Assembly: GCF_900155655.1 (NCBI RefSeq)
Contig: NZ_LT706987.1
Coordinates: forward strand, 2,585,466 to 2,649,465
Source: Prevotella ihumii
Lineage (GTDB): Bacteria; Bacteroidota; Bacteroidia; Bacteroidales; Bacteroidaceae
DNA length: 64,000 nt
Reading direction: 5' to 3'
In this document: positions 45,351-54,559 of the stretch, one piece after another
Numbering within the stretch: the first letter of the stretch is position 1
How the letters are laid out: each line of letters starts with the position of its first letter
Translations under genes and position numbers: made by a program
Notes under the pieces: model-generated
Database searches by the model: none
What the model saw: the letters and a program-made list of their open reading frames with translations, nothing else
What the model was told of the DNA's origin: nothing

Positions 45351-45902
45351 ATGGCAGAAAGCAAGGCTAACTACCTACACCGCATTATCATTATCGGCTA
45401 TATGGGAGCTGGTAAAACCACCTTGGGCAAGGCATTGTCGAAGGATTTGGGCTTGCCATTCTACGACTTGGATTGGTACATTGAAAGTAGAATGAGGAAA
45501 ACCATCGAACAAATATTTGTCGAACGTGGCGAAGAAGGCTTCAGAACCATTGAGCGCAATATGCTGCACGAGGTGGCTGAGTTTGAAAATGTCGTAATAT
45601 CGTGCGGAGGAGGTACACCTTGTTTTTTCGATAATATGGACTATCTCAACCAACAGGCCGAAACCATCTATCTCAAAGCTACACCCGATGTGCTTTATAG
45701 TCACATTAAAATGAGCAAAAAGGTGCGCCCACTCTTGCAAAACAAGACTGCTGACGAGGTAAAGACCTATATGAGCGAACAGTTGGCTAAACGTGAAGCA
45801 TATTACAGCAAAGCCAAACACACGATAGACATTGCACTCTTGGATAGCAACGACAAAATACAGAGTGCTGTAAAACAATTGAAAGCAAGCATAAAATTAT
45901 AA
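45351..45902 (+). CDS. aroK: Shikimate kinase
   Basis: The 183-residue enzyme phosphorylates shikimate with ATP in aromatic amino acid synthesis. Walker A is GYMGAGKTT at 16-24, shikimate-binding parts are DLDWYIE and GFRTIER, CGGGTPCF is the second Walker-like segment, and the lid region is RPLLQNK. It lies 72 bp after topA and 53 bp before speA. Confidence 0.96.
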   Translation: MAESKANYLHRIIIIGYMGAGKTTLGKALSKDLGLPFYDLDWYIESRMRKTIEQIFVERGEEGFRTIERNMLHEVAEFENVVISCGGGTPCFFDNMDYLNQQAETIYLKATPDVLYSHIKMSKKVRPLLQNKTADEVKTYMSEQLAKREAYYSKAKHTIDIALLDSNDKIQSAVKQLKASIKL

Positions 45903-45955
45903 ATTACACTCCGCAAAGACGGAATAACAAAAAACACCTGATTGAACTTGGGCTT

Positions 45956-47848
45956 ATGAAAAAGTGGACAATAGAAGATGCAAAAGAACTCTATAACATT
46001 AAGGGGTGGGGTAATCCTTACTTCAGCGTTAATGACAAAGGCAACGTTTATGTAGCTCCTTGCAAGGGAGAGACCCAGATTGACTTGCGAGAGATAATGG
46101 ACGAGCTGAGTTTGCGCGATGTTACACCGCCTGTATTGCTGCGTTTTCCTGATATATTGGACGACCGAATAGAGAAGACATCTTCGTGTTTCGACCATGC
46201 AACCAAAGCGTACGATTACAAGGGCGAGAACTTTATCATCTATCCCATTAAGGTAAATCAGATGCAACCTGTGGTGGAGGAGATAATCTCTCACGGTAAG
46301 AAATTTAATCTTGGACTTGAAGCGGGTTCAAAGCCCGAACTTCACGCCGTAATCGCTGTACAGTGTCAGAGCGATTCGCCTATCATTTGCAACGGATACA
46401 AGGACCAAAGCTACATAGAATTGGCACTCTTGGCACAGAAAATGGGCAAGCGTATCTTCATTGTAGTTGAGAAACTGAACGAAATAGATATTATTGCAAA
46501 GGCTGCAAAGAAGCTTAATGTAGTGCCAAACATTGGTATTCGTATCAAGTTGGCTTCAACGGGCTCGGGTAAATGGTCGGAAAGTGGAGGCGATGCATCG
46601 AAGTTTGGACTCACCGCATCAGAACTTTTGCAGGCTTTAGAGAAGTTGGACGAGAAGGGATTGCACGATAGTTTGCGTCTTATCCATTTCCATATAGGCT
46701 CTCAAATCACTAAAATCCGCCGCATACAAACTGCGCTTACGGAAGCTGCACAATACTATGTGAACCTCAGAAAGATGGGTTACAACGTCGATTTTGTAGA
46801 CTGTGGAGGCGGCTTAGGTGTAGACTATGACGGCACACGTTCGTCAAGCAGCGAAAGCTCAATCAATTATAGCATTCAAGAATATGTAAACGACTGCGTT
46901 TATACTTTTGTTGATGCAGCTGACAAGAGCAACATTCCCCACCCGAATATCATTACCGAAAGTGGACGAAACGTAGCTGCTCACCACTCAATATTGGTAA
47001 TTGATGTACTTGAAACTGCAAAATTACCCGAAATGCCTGAAGAGTTTGAGGCGAAAGAAACCGACCACCAATTGGTGCGCGAGCTATATAAGATATGGGA
47101 CAACCTCAACTCACGTAATATGTTAGAGGATTGGCACGATGCCGAACAGATACGTGAAGAATCGTTGGAACTCTTCTCACACGGTATGGTAGACCTAAAG
47201 ACACGTGCCGAAATAGAAGCGATGTACTGGAGCGTATGCCACGAAATAAATACGTTGGCTAAGAATATGAAGCACGCACCCGAAGAGTTGCGCCGCTTGG
47301 ACAAGCTCTTGGCAGACAAATACTTCTGCAACTTCTCGCTCTTCCAGTCGTTGCCTGACAGTTGGGCGATAGACCAATTGTTCCCCGTAATGCCAATTCA
47401 GCGACTTGACGAACGTCCCTCACGCAAATGTACCTTGCAAGACATCACCTGCGATAGTGATGGTAAGATAGCCAATTTTGTAGCAGAAGGACGCACAAGC
47501 CACGTACTTCCTGTACACGCCTTAAAGCGCAATGAACCCTATTACCTTGGTGTTTTCCTTGTTGGAGCTTATCAAGAGATACTTGGCGATATGCACAATC
47601 TCTTCGGCGATACCAACGCTGTACATATCTCTGCTCAAAACGGAACGTATCATATCGACCAAATATTCGATGGAGAGACCGTGGAAGAAGTATTGGAATA
47701 CGTACAATACAACCCTAAGAAGTTGGTTAGACAGTTGGAAATATGGGTAACAAAGAGCGTTAAGCAAGGCAAGATTTCGTTAGAAGAAGGCAAGGAATTT
47801 CTAAGCAACTATCGAAGCGGATTGTACGGCTACACATATTTAGAATAA
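45956..47848 (+). CDS. speA: Biosynthetic arginine decarboxylase
   Basis: This 630-residue PLP enzyme converts arginine to agmatine, the first step to putrescine and spermidine. The PLP lysine is in IIYPIKVNQMQPVVEE; family hallmarks include GLEAGSKPELHAV, FHIGSQITKIR, VDCGGGLGVDYDGT and ESGRNVAAHHS. Full length for the SpeA family. Followed by a terminator. Confidence 0.97.
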   Translation: MKKWTIEDAKELYNIKGWGNPYFSVNDKGNVYVAPCKGETQIDLREIMDELSLRDVTPPVLLRFPDILDDRIEKTSSCFDHATKAYDYKGENFIIYPIKVNQMQPVVEEIISHGKKFNLGLEAGSKPELHAVIAVQCQSDSPIICNGYKDQSYIELALLAQKMGKRIFIVVEKLNEIDIIAKAAKKLNVVPNIGIRIKLASTGSGKWSESGGDASKFGLTASELLQALEKLDEKGLHDSLRLIHFHIGSQITKIRRIQTALTEAAQYYVNLRKMGYNVDFVDCGGGLGVDYDGTRSSSSESSINYSIQEYVNDCVYTFVDAADKSNIPHPNIITESGRNVAAHHSILVIDVLETAKLPEMPEEFEAKETDHQLVRELYKIWDNLNSRNMLEDWHDAEQIREESLELFSHGMVDLKTRAEIEAMYWSVCHEINTLAKNMKHAPEELRRLDKLLADKYFCNFSLFQSLPDSWAIDQLFPVMPIQRLDERPSRKCTLQDITCDSDGKIANFVAEGRTSHVLPVHALKRNEPYYLGVFLVGAYQEILGDMHNLFGDTNAVHISAQNGTYHIDQIFDGETVEEVLEYVQYNPKKLVRQLEIWVTKSVKQGKISLEEGKEFLSNYRSGLYGYTYLE

Positions 47849-47861
47849 GCAAAAGATAAGT

Positions 47862-47907
47862 AATAAGTCGGACGGGTCGGACAAGTCAGCCCCCTCCGAC
47901 TTATTTT
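47862..47907 (+). terminator. speA terminator
   Basis: AATAAGTCGGA pairs with TCCGACTTATTTT. The loop carries GTCGGAC-type repeats like those in MITE-2 copy C. Confidence 0.75.
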
Positions 47908-48006
47908 ATAATCCCCTCTTATAACTTTAATAAACGTTAAAGCACGTCTTTTTTCTCTAATGCTTGTAACTTTCTCCCACAGTTGTTCGTCAACCATATA
48001 GAGACG

Positions 48007-48519
48007 ATGAAGAAAATCAGTTTCAGAAACGATGTACTGCCTTTAAAGAACCCACTCTTTAGGCTTGCCCTCCGCATCACCCTAAGCAGGGAAGAGGCAG
48101 AGGACATAGTGCAAGACACACTGATAAAAGTTTGGAACAAGAGGTTTGAGTGGGACAACATCGACTCCATTGAGGCTTACAGCCTACGTATATGCAGAAA
48201 CATATCGTTGGACAAGCTTAAAATGAAAGAGAACAACAATCGTTCGCTCGATGCCGAACCTACCGAAATGTTGCTTACAACGCCCAATCCACAAGAAAAG
48301 ACAATAGAAAACGACAAAGTTCGTGTGGTAAGGCAAATCATCAACTCGCTCCCAGAGAAACAAAAAAGCTGCTTGCAGCTAAGAGATTTTGAGGGAAAGC
48401 AATACAAAGAGATTGCTGAAATATTGGATATAACCGAAGAGCAAGTAAAGGTGAACATCTTTAGAGCACGCCAAACGGTTAAAATCAAGTATCAGAAGAT
48501 AGACGAATATGGATTATAA
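48007..48519 (+). CDS. ECF-type RNA polymerase sigma factor
   Basis: The protein has 170 residues from the ATG at 48007; an ATG at 47983 would add eight residues that do not fit the family. Region 2 shows FRLALRITLSREEAEDIVQDTLIKVWNKR; region 4 shows LPEKQKSCLQLRDFEGKQYKEIAEILDITEEQVKVNIFRARQ-like helix-turn-helix sequence. It would direct polymerase to a small regulon. Its last codons overlap the next gene by 11 bp, as expected for a sigma factor and its antagonist. Confidence 0.93.
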   Translation: MKKISFRNDVLPLKNPLFRLALRITLSREEAEDIVQDTLIKVWNKRFEWDNIDSIEAYSLRICRNISLDKLKMKENNNRSLDAEPTEMLLTTPNPQEKTIENDKVRVVRQIINSLPEKQKSCLQLRDFEGKQYKEIAEILDITEEQVKVNIFRARQTVKIKYQKIDEYGL

Positions 48520-48982
48520 ATACATTGAACAGTTGTTGGAGCGTTATTGGGAATGCCAAACCACGCTAAAAGAGGAGAACATTCTCCGCACATTCTTTTC
48601 ACAAGAGGATGTGCCAGCTGAACTTTTGCCCTATAAAGAAGTGTTTGCTTACCAACAGGAAGCAATCAACGATGAAGTATTGGGCGAGGATTTCGACCAT
48701 AAAGTATTAGCATTGATAGATGAGGACAAGCCTGTAAAGGCACGTACCATCACGATGCGCCAACGAATGATGCCTTTCTTCAAGGCAGCAGCTATCGTGG
48801 CAATCATTCTAACCTTGCAGAATGCCGTACAAAGCGCATTGACTGACAAGGCAGCAGAGCCACAGCCTACCACCAATATGGCAGGAATAAACAAGCCAAC
48901 TGAAGGCCCTTCGATGGCAAAAGCCGACTCGGCAAAGGTCGATTCCATTGGTAAAACAGCCAAGGTGATAGATACCGAATAG
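48509..48982 (+). CDS. Probable anti-sigma factor, membrane-anchored
   Basis: The protein has 157 residues. The N-terminal 85 are acidic and helical (QLLERYWECQTTLKEENILRTFF), as in Bacteroidetes anti-sigma proteins. One membrane helix follows (about 92-110, MMPFFKAAAIVAIILTLQNAV), then a low-complexity periplasmic tail rich in A, K, D and S. I see no named anti-sigma zinc motif. The assignment rests mainly on the overlap with the ECF sigma gene and on the topology. Confidence 0.7.
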   Translation: MDYKYIEQLLERYWECQTTLKEENILRTFFSQEDVPAELLPYKEVFAYQQEAINDEVLGEDFDHKVLALIDEDKPVKARTITMRQRMMPFFKAAAIVAIILTLQNAVQSALTDKAAEPQPTTNMAGINKPTEGPSMAKADSAKVDSIGKTAKVIDTE

Positions 48983-49095
48983 TATTAAACAAGAAATTTC
49001 TATGCTTTTTCAATAAATATAAATCATTTTTTAGTAAAACAAAAACAGTCCGAAAGGACGACATACACTCATTTTTTTTAAAACATACAACAATC

Positions 49096-49140
49096 AGAAA
49101 AGGTCAATTCTCACACCGAGAGTTGACCTTTTCCTTTTTC
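49096..49140 (+). terminator. Terminator of the sigma/anti-sigma operon
   Basis: AAAAGGTCAACTCTC-type stem: AAAAGGTCAATTCTC pairs with GAGAGTTGACCTTTTCC, followed by TTTTT. Confidence 0.85.
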
Positions 49141-49159
49141 ATACAATATCTTTTGAATT

Positions 49160-49390
49160 GGAAATATAGACCAATCGCGGGAAATGCTAAAACTATGATT
49201 TTTGCTTTTATAAACCATTGGTAATCAATGTTTTATATTTGTGTTCTAAAACATATATGTTTTACCCTGTCAAAGTTGAACTTTGGCATTGCTAAACATA
49301 TATGTTTGACATTGCCAAACATATATGTTTGGGAAGTTCAAAGATATAGGTCTTGTTATAGAAAGGTTATGAGGTTATAAACAGAACAAT
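49160..49390. repeat. Palindrome array module, copy 7
   Basis: Flanks GGAAATATAGACCAAT (49160-49175) and one ending CAGAACAAT (49375-49390). Boxes at 49249-49262, 49271-49285 (CAAAGTTGAACTTTG), 49294-49307, 49317-49330 and 49339-49355 (diverged). Confidence 0.85.
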
Positions 49391-49520
49391 ATGCGGAGGG
49401 CTTTTGTCGTTTGTTTTGCGCTCTTGCTCCGTTCTGTTCTTTTCGTTCTTGTGCTGATTTGTTGCTCTCCGATTACTATTTTTTACTTTTTTATTTGTCT
49501 CTTTGCGCAATACGATTATT

Positions 49521-49595
49521 TAAACCCAAATTGGTCATTAGGATTTCTCTTTGCCGTACGACACAGAGAAATCTTAATGACCAATTTTGGGTTAA
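49521..49595 (+). repeat. MITE-2 copy E (minimal hairpin form)
   Basis: A near-perfect inverted repeat of about 75 bp: AAACCCAAATTGGTCATTAG...AGAGAAATC and back to AATGACCAATTTTGGGTT. It retains only the ends of the family. Confidence 0.75.
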
Positions 49596-49596
49596 T

Positions 49597-49740
49597 GCAC
49601 AAGAGGGCGTTTCTCAGCTCGATGTATTTGCACTTAGCGGTGTGAAAGTAGGTAGAGTAGAGGTTGTAAATGGTACACCTGATTTGAAAAAGTTGCCACG
49701 TGGTGTTTATATTATTGGTGGGAAAAGGGTTGTGAAATAA
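49597..49740 (+). pseudogene. Orphan C-terminal fragment of a secreted protein (T9SS-like tail)
   Basis: An open frame gives EGVSQLDVFALSGVKVGRVE, then LKKLPRGVYIIGG and the stop after KRVVK. This is a typical Bacteroidetes C-terminal sorting-like tail (LPRGVYIIGGKRVVK). Nothing upstream of it is coding: the frame runs directly into MITE-2 copy E. I infer the 3' remnant of a lost secreted-protein gene. Confidence 0.65.
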
Positions 49741-49780
49741 GTTGCAAATCCTTGAAATGATACGAATGGTATCTAAAAAA

Positions 49781-49812
49781 TTTGTTTGTAGCGCGATAAA
49801 GCTGTAACTTTG
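49781..49812 (+). promoter_or_regulatory. Promoter of the VanX-like dipeptidase gene
   Basis: TTTG (49781-49784), 20 bp, TAACTTTG (49805-49812): a full match to the Bacteroidetes pattern. Confidence 0.7.
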
Positions 49813-49838
49813 GGACGCATTTCGCTCAACAAACAAAT

Positions 49839-50594
49839 TTGAAAAGATATATGAAGAAAACAGTTATTGCACTGATGGTATGGCTCGGAATATGTAGTTT
49901 CGTTGCCATACCATCGGTGCAAAATGGTAAGATAAAGGGTGTTAAATCTGCCACAGCTCAACGAATGGAGCGGCAAGGACTGGTAGATATTAAAACCATA
50001 GACCCATCTATAAAGATTGCCTTGATGTATGCTCGCACGGACAACTTCTGCCATAAAGTGTTGTACACTGACCTTCGAGAGGCGTATGTATTGCCTCGTT
50101 GTGGGGCAGCACTCAAACGTGCGCAAGCCGAACTTAAACGTCTTCGCCCTGACCTTAGTCTTTGCATATTCGATGCCACCCGTCCGATGAGTGTTCAACA
50201 AACAATGTGGGACGCTGTGAAGAACACTAATCATAGTTTTTATGTATCTAATCCAGCTCGTGGAGGTGGAATGCACAACTATGGAATGGCTGTGGACATA
50301 AGTCTTTGCAAGGCTTCGTGGAACGAAAACCAATGGAAAGAAGGGTCGCAACGTTGCCAAATAGATACCATTCCGATGGGTGTAAAGGTGGACCACTTGG
50401 GGGTTGAAAGCCATATAGATAAAGAGCAGCAACTCTTAAGTAAAGGTGTGCTGAACAAAGAGAGCCTTGCCAATCGCCAATTGTTGCGTCGTGTGATGGT
50501 GGCAGCTGGTTTTACACCCTTGAGAACAGAATGGTGGCACTTCAATCTTTGTACCCGTGCGTGGGCAAAAGCTAACTTAAAGGTGGTGAAATAG
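49839..50594 (+). CDS. M15-family D-Ala-D-Ala dipeptidase (VanX-like)
   Basis: The 251-residue zinc peptidase has a signal anchor at its start (VIALMVWLGICSFVAIP); the second ATG (49851) is also plausible. Zinc-ligand regions are GGMHNYGMAVDISL (His and Asp) and the late TEWWHFNL (catalytic Glu and His). YARTDNFCHKVLYTDLREAY is the usual N-terminal part. In housekeeping members it recycles D-alanyl-D-alanine from peptidoglycan, and vancomycin resistance need not be implied. It precedes the next gene by 10 bp. Confidence 0.9.
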   Translation: MKRYMKKTVIALMVWLGICSFVAIPSVQNGKIKGVKSATAQRMERQGLVDIKTIDPSIKIALMYARTDNFCHKVLYTDLREAYVLPRCGAALKRAQAELKRLRPDLSLCIFDATRPMSVQQTMWDAVKNTNHSFYVSNPARGGGMHNYGMAVDISLCKASWNENQWKEGSQRCQIDTIPMGVKVDHLGVESHIDKEQQLLSKGVLNKESLANRQLLRRVMVAAGFTPLRTEWWHFNLCTRAWAKANLKVVK

Positions 50595-50604
50595 CAAATC
50601 TGAA

Positions 50605-52053
50605 ATGAATATTAAGGAACTTTTTACCCCCGAACTTGTAGCTTTTGTAGCACAGCATCGCAATGATGATGTGCGTAAATTGGCTTTCTTGGCTGATAAA
50701 TATCCAACGATTGACTTTCCTTTTGCACTCAATCAGGTGGCAGGAATGCAAACTGCAAGCACTAAACTTCCAACTTGGGCAGATAAAGAGGGCATCGTTT
50801 ATCCGCCGCACATCAGTATGGAACAATGCTCTTCTGAACCAACAGCACGCTATAAGGCAGAGTTGGTGCAGCGATTGTCGAACGACTACTTGCAAAACAA
50901 GAAGCGAACGAGTGTAAAAGACAATCAATCGTGTGCGAAAGATGAACTATTACTTGCAAAAGATAATGGAACGTGTGTAGAAAATAATGGAAAGACAACC
51001 GAAACATCGTTCTCCACGCTTATAGACATTACAGGCGGATTTGGTGTAGACTTCTCTTTTATGGCGCAAGGATTTAATGCTACATACGTAGAACAGCAAC
51101 CTCATCTTTGTGAAATAGCACTCTACAACTTTCCACGATTGGGATTGAACAATGCAAAGGTGGTGAATGGCGATGGAGTAGACTATCTCCATACGCTCCA
51201 ATTCTCAACTATCATCTATCTTGACCCTGCCCGCCGCAATGCAGAGGGTGGTAAAACGGTGGCAATAGCTGATTGTACGCCCAATCTTTTAGCAATAAAA
51301 GAAGAGCTAATACAGAAGAGTGGGTACACGATAGTGAAACTTTCGCCGATGTTAGATTGGCATAAGGCGGTGCGAGAACTGAACGCTGAAGCCAACATTG
51401 TGCGTGAAGTGCACGCCATAGCTGTAAAGAACGAATGTAAGGAATTGCTCTTTGTCTTGTCAAAAGGCGATGCTCCGCTCCGCTTTTATTGTGCGAACGA
51501 TGGTAAGATATTCAGCTTTAACGAACAAGATGAGGCTCAATTGCAGCTCAGCGACCCGCTTTTAAAAGGCAGCAATAAACTTTCACCGCTTAGCAACAAA
51601 CTTTCAGAGGATAGTAACGAGCTTTCACCGCTTAGCGACCTACTTTTGCAAACGAAAGCTGAACCCTTGCAAATAAGCGATGCATCTTTGATACCGCAAT
51701 ATCTCTACGAGCCCAATTCGGCGATAATGAAATTAGGTGGCTTCGCTCCACTTTCGGCTCGTTATGGTGTAAAAGCTGTGAGCCAAAATTCTCATCTATT
51801 TGTCTCCGTAGACCCAATTGATGATTTTGCAGGACGTAGCTTCCGTATCCGAACCATCACATCAATGAATAAGAAGGAGCTACGGAAAGCATTGTCAGGG
51901 ATAACTGCTGCCAACATAACCGTCCGCAATTTCCCCCTAAGCGTTGCAGATTTGCGCAAGAAACTAAAGCTTAAAGACGGTGGAAACATCTATCTTTTTG
52001 CCACAACAGATGTAGCCAACAACCATCTACTCATCGTCTGTGAAAAATGTTAG
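50605..52053 (+). CDS. THUMP-like-domain SAM methyltransferase
   Basis: The 482-residue Bacteroidetes-type protein has a class I methyltransferase core (DITGGFGVDFSFMAQGF, YVEQQPHLCEIALYNFPRLG, VNGDGVDYLH, YLDPARRN with an NPPY-like position) and a C-terminal THUMP-like domain (YLYEPNSAIMKLGGFAPLSARYG). It probably modifies a nucleic acid, most likely rRNA or tRNA, but the target is not readable. A low-complexity insert (about 315-350, repeated NKLSPLS and ELSPLS) splits the middle. Confidence 0.82.
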   Translation: MNIKELFTPELVAFVAQHRNDDVRKLAFLADKYPTIDFPFALNQVAGMQTASTKLPTWADKEGIVYPPHISMEQCSSEPTARYKAELVQRLSNDYLQNKKRTSVKDNQSCAKDELLLAKDNGTCVENNGKTTETSFSTLIDITGGFGVDFSFMAQGFNATYVEQQPHLCEIALYNFPRLGLNNAKVVNGDGVDYLHTLQFSTIIYLDPARRNAEGGKTVAIADCTPNLLAIKEELIQKSGYTIVKLSPMLDWHKAVRELNAEANIVREVHAIAVKNECKELLFVLSKGDAPLRFYCANDGKIFSFNEQDEAQLQLSDPLLKGSNKLSPLSNKLSEDSNELSPLSDLLLQTKAEPLQISDASLIPQYLYEPNSAIMKLGGFAPLSARYGVKAVSQNSHLFVSVDPIDDFAGRSFRIRTITSMNKKELRKALSGITAANITVRNFPLSVADLRKKLKLKDGGNIYLFATTDVANNHLLIVCEKC

Positions 52054-52145
52054 CAATAACAAAAACTACTAATCGATAAACTAAAAAGTAGTCAACCTAC
52101 AAACTAAAATTAGTTAATCGACAAACATAACATCGTCAATCCATA

Positions 52146-52186
52146 AATAAAAGCAATCAATCCATACATCTCTTGGATTGGCTGCT
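52146..52186 (+). terminator. Terminator of the dipeptidase/methyltransferase operon
   Basis: AAGCAATCAATCCA pairs with TGGATTGGCTGCTTT, followed by a TTGTTTT tail. The stem resembles the terminator at 54500. Confidence 0.7.
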
Positions 52187-52269
52187 TTGTTGTTTTATCT
52201 CCTTTCGATAGACAAATTAAGTTTTGTACATTAATTTCTTACAAATTCAAGACATATTATTTATTTTTC

Positions 52270-52300
52270 TTGTTTTTATAGAAAGAATACCTTACATTTG
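52270..52300 (+). promoter_or_regulatory. Promoter of the secreted adhesin-like gene
   Basis: TTG (52270-52272), 20 bp, TACATTTG (52293-52300). It leaves a leader of about 100 nt. Confidence 0.6.
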
Positions 52301-52405
52301 CATTACATAGTTATGAATTGATAGTTATAAGAAACTAAACAGACTTATTGTTATCAACAATTCAAACAATCGCATAACGTTTTACATTATAATAATTTAT
52401 CAACA

Positions 52406-54469
52406 ATGAAGAAACTAATTGCTACGATGATGACTGCAATTGCCTTAATGGGCGGTTTGACAGTTACGGCACAAACTCAAGACACGGAATACCAGCTCTT
52501 TGGACATAGAGTAGGTACAAGCTATGCCAATGGAATTTATAAGTTTACGAGTACAAAGACTACTGCAACCAAGGTAGCCGACATCTCTGCCACGCCCGAC
52601 TTAGGTTCTGTGAAAGTAGACGACCGATATTACGTATTTAGCCAAGACAAGACAAGCGGTTACGGCACCGATTACTATATGACCATTTACGATGTGTCTG
52701 ACTTCAAATACGTAACACGTGCAAAGGTAACGCCTCTACTTATTGAGGGAGCTCCAATGGCATATAACCCTGTAAACAAGAAGGTTTACACCATTTATTC
52801 AGAGAACAATTACCTTTATACCTTGGTCACAATCGACCTTTCTAATCGTAAAAAGACAGAAATAGGCAGCCTTTCTACAAAGCGTTTCTGGACCTTAACC
52901 TTCAATGAGACAGGCAAACTCTACGGCATAGCTGACGATGGCAAGCTCTACGCCATAGACCCTACAAACGCAAACACCACCGCAATAGGTTCGGTAGGCC
53001 ATATTCCTAACTATCAACAAGCAGCAACTTTCCTCCCAGGGGATAACAACACAATGTATTGGGCTGGAACTTTCGCGAAGGAAGATGCTGCCTTGTATAA
53101 GGTGGACGTCACCAATGGAACGACCACACCTATCGAAAAGTTTGCCGAAGATGCAGAGTTTAACACCCTTTGGGTAGGCGATAAGGTGGTAAAGGCAGGT
53201 GCACCAGCTGCAGCCACAATGCTTAGTACCACCTTTACCAATGGTTCGCTCAAGGGTACAATGAACTTTACAGCACCAACAACAGCACACGATGGAAGCA
53301 GCATTTCGGGCGAATTGACTTACAAAGTATTTGTTGACGGCACAGAAAAGGCAACGGGTAAGACCGAAGCAGGCAAGGAAGTGAAAGCAGAGATAGAAAC
53401 CACACAAGGCGTACACGACTTTACGGTGGTAATGGCAAATACGATTGGCGAAGGTGACAAGGCAGAACTGAAGAGTCAATATGTAGGTCTTGACACGCCA
53501 AAGCCTGTAAAAAACATTGCTTTTAAACGGGGTACACAGCCCAACGAGTATGTGCTTACGTGGGAAAATGTTACCGAAGGCGAGCACAATGGCTATATTG
53601 ACCCAGCAAGCGTGAAATACAAGGTACGCAAAATGCCAGAAGATAAGGTGATAAACGAGCGTGCTACTTCGCCCTACACCTTTACCATAGAGCAAGCTAA
53701 TGCCGAACGTTGCTTCTTTGATGTTATCCCTTATGTAGACAATGCTACAACGGGATTGCCGATGAGTTCGAACAAACTTTTGGTAGGCAAGGCGTTTGAA
53801 GTGCCTTACAGCGAAGATTTCTCTTCCAACGACAACTTCCTGCTGTATACCATTATCAATGTAGACGACGACAACGCCACTTGGGACTACGATTACGACT
53901 ACAAATTTCTGAAGATTTATAACACTTCTGTGGCTAAAAACGATTGGGCTATCACTCCGTTTATTGCTGTAGAGAAGGGAATGGAGTACAAACTATCGTT
54001 CGATGTTAGGAGCTTTGGTACAGAAACCTTCGAGGTAAAATATGGTAAAGATGCTACTGTTGAGGCTATGACCGAACAGGTATTGCCTACAACCGAAGTG
54101 GCTTCAGATGGAGAATTTGTAAGTAAGGAATGTACTTTCACAGCCAAAGAGACAGGAAACTTCTTTATAGGATTTCACGTAAATACAACTGATGTAGAAA
54201 AGGGTATGACCCTTTATTTGGACAACATCAAGCTCGATAAAACAGGGGCTACAGCTATAAATGCTGTTGAGGCAACACAAGCACCACAATTCATCGTTGT
54301 TAATAGCGGTTTGCGTATGTTGGGCGCAGCTGCCGACGTAGTTGTAACTCGCTTAGATGGAGCAATTATTTTCCACGGCACAATGCAGCCTAACGCAACG
54401 ATAGTTTTGCAAAAGGGTGTGTATATAGTTAGATGTAACGGAAAAGCACAAAAGATAGTTGTAAGATAA
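52406..54469 (+). CDS. Large secreted protein with choice-of-anchor-J-like domain and sorting tail
   Basis: The protein has 687 residues with a signal peptide (MKKLIATMMTAIALMGGLTVTAQ-like). The first part (about 24-270) looks like a beta-propeller (YQLFGHRVGTSY, KLYGIADDGKLYAID). Fibronectin-III-like segments follow (ITPKPVKNIAFK type, EYVLTWENVTEGEHNGYID), then a cleaved-adhesin/choice-of-anchor-J-like domain (about 470-620, YSEDFSSNDNFLLYTIINVD, WAITPFIAVEKGMEYKLSFD). The tail (LQKGVYIVRCNGKAQKIVVR) is a T9SS-like sorting end. It is probably surface-exposed and ligand-binding; the ligand is unknown. Confidence 0.8.
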   Translation: MKKLIATMMTAIALMGGLTVTAQTQDTEYQLFGHRVGTSYANGIYKFTSTKTTATKVADISATPDLGSVKVDDRYYVFSQDKTSGYGTDYYMTIYDVSDFKYVTRAKVTPLLIEGAPMAYNPVNKKVYTIYSENNYLYTLVTIDLSNRKKTEIGSLSTKRFWTLTFNETGKLYGIADDGKLYAIDPTNANTTAIGSVGHIPNYQQAATFLPGDNNTMYWAGTFAKEDAALYKVDVTNGTTTPIEKFAEDAEFNTLWVGDKVVKAGAPAAATMLSTTFTNGSLKGTMNFTAPTTAHDGSSISGELTYKVFVDGTEKATGKTEAGKEVKAEIETTQGVHDFTVVMANTIGEGDKAELKSQYVGLDTPKPVKNIAFKRGTQPNEYVLTWENVTEGEHNGYIDPASVKYKVRKMPEDKVINERATSPYTFTIEQANAERCFFDVIPYVDNATTGLPMSSNKLLVGKAFEVPYSEDFSSNDNFLLYTIINVDDDNATWDYDYDYKFLKIYNTSVAKNDWAITPFIAVEKGMEYKLSFDVRSFGTETFEVKYGKDATVEAMTEQVLPTTEVASDGEFVSKECTFTAKETGNFFIGFHVNTTDVEKGMTLYLDNIKLDKTGATAINAVEATQAPQFIVVNSGLRMLGAAADVVVTRLDGAIIFHGTMQPNATIVLQKGVYIVRCNGKAQKIVVR

Positions 54470-54499
54470 CTATCACGCAATAAGCAATAATAACAAAAG

Positions 54500-54545
54500 C
54501 AGTCAATCCACACAATGCTTGGATTGACTGCTTTTATTTTTTTTA
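54500..54545. terminator. Bidirectional terminator
   Basis: AAAAGCAGTCAATCC pairs with GGATTGACTGCTTTT, with T runs on both strands. It serves the secreted protein (+) and ybeY (-). Confidence 0.85.
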
Positions 54546-54559
54546 TCCCTTCCTGTACT

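Larger units (their letters stand above)
52054..52405. other. Intergenic region with terminator and promoter
   Basis: Contains a stem (52146-52186) and the -7 box of the next gene. The segment 52070-52140 has loosely repeated AACTA/AATCGA words; no gene is seen. Confidence 0.5.

Noticed and set aside
49391..49595. Upstream part of the frame leading to the orphan tail
   Set aside because: This part is composed of intergenic DNA and the MITE-2 copy E hairpin; only the segment after 49597 has protein-like character.
52406..52480. A PorZ-like identity for the secreted protein at 52406
   Set aside because: The propeller-like beginning is short, and the fibronectin-like and anchor-J-like parts do not fit PorZ.
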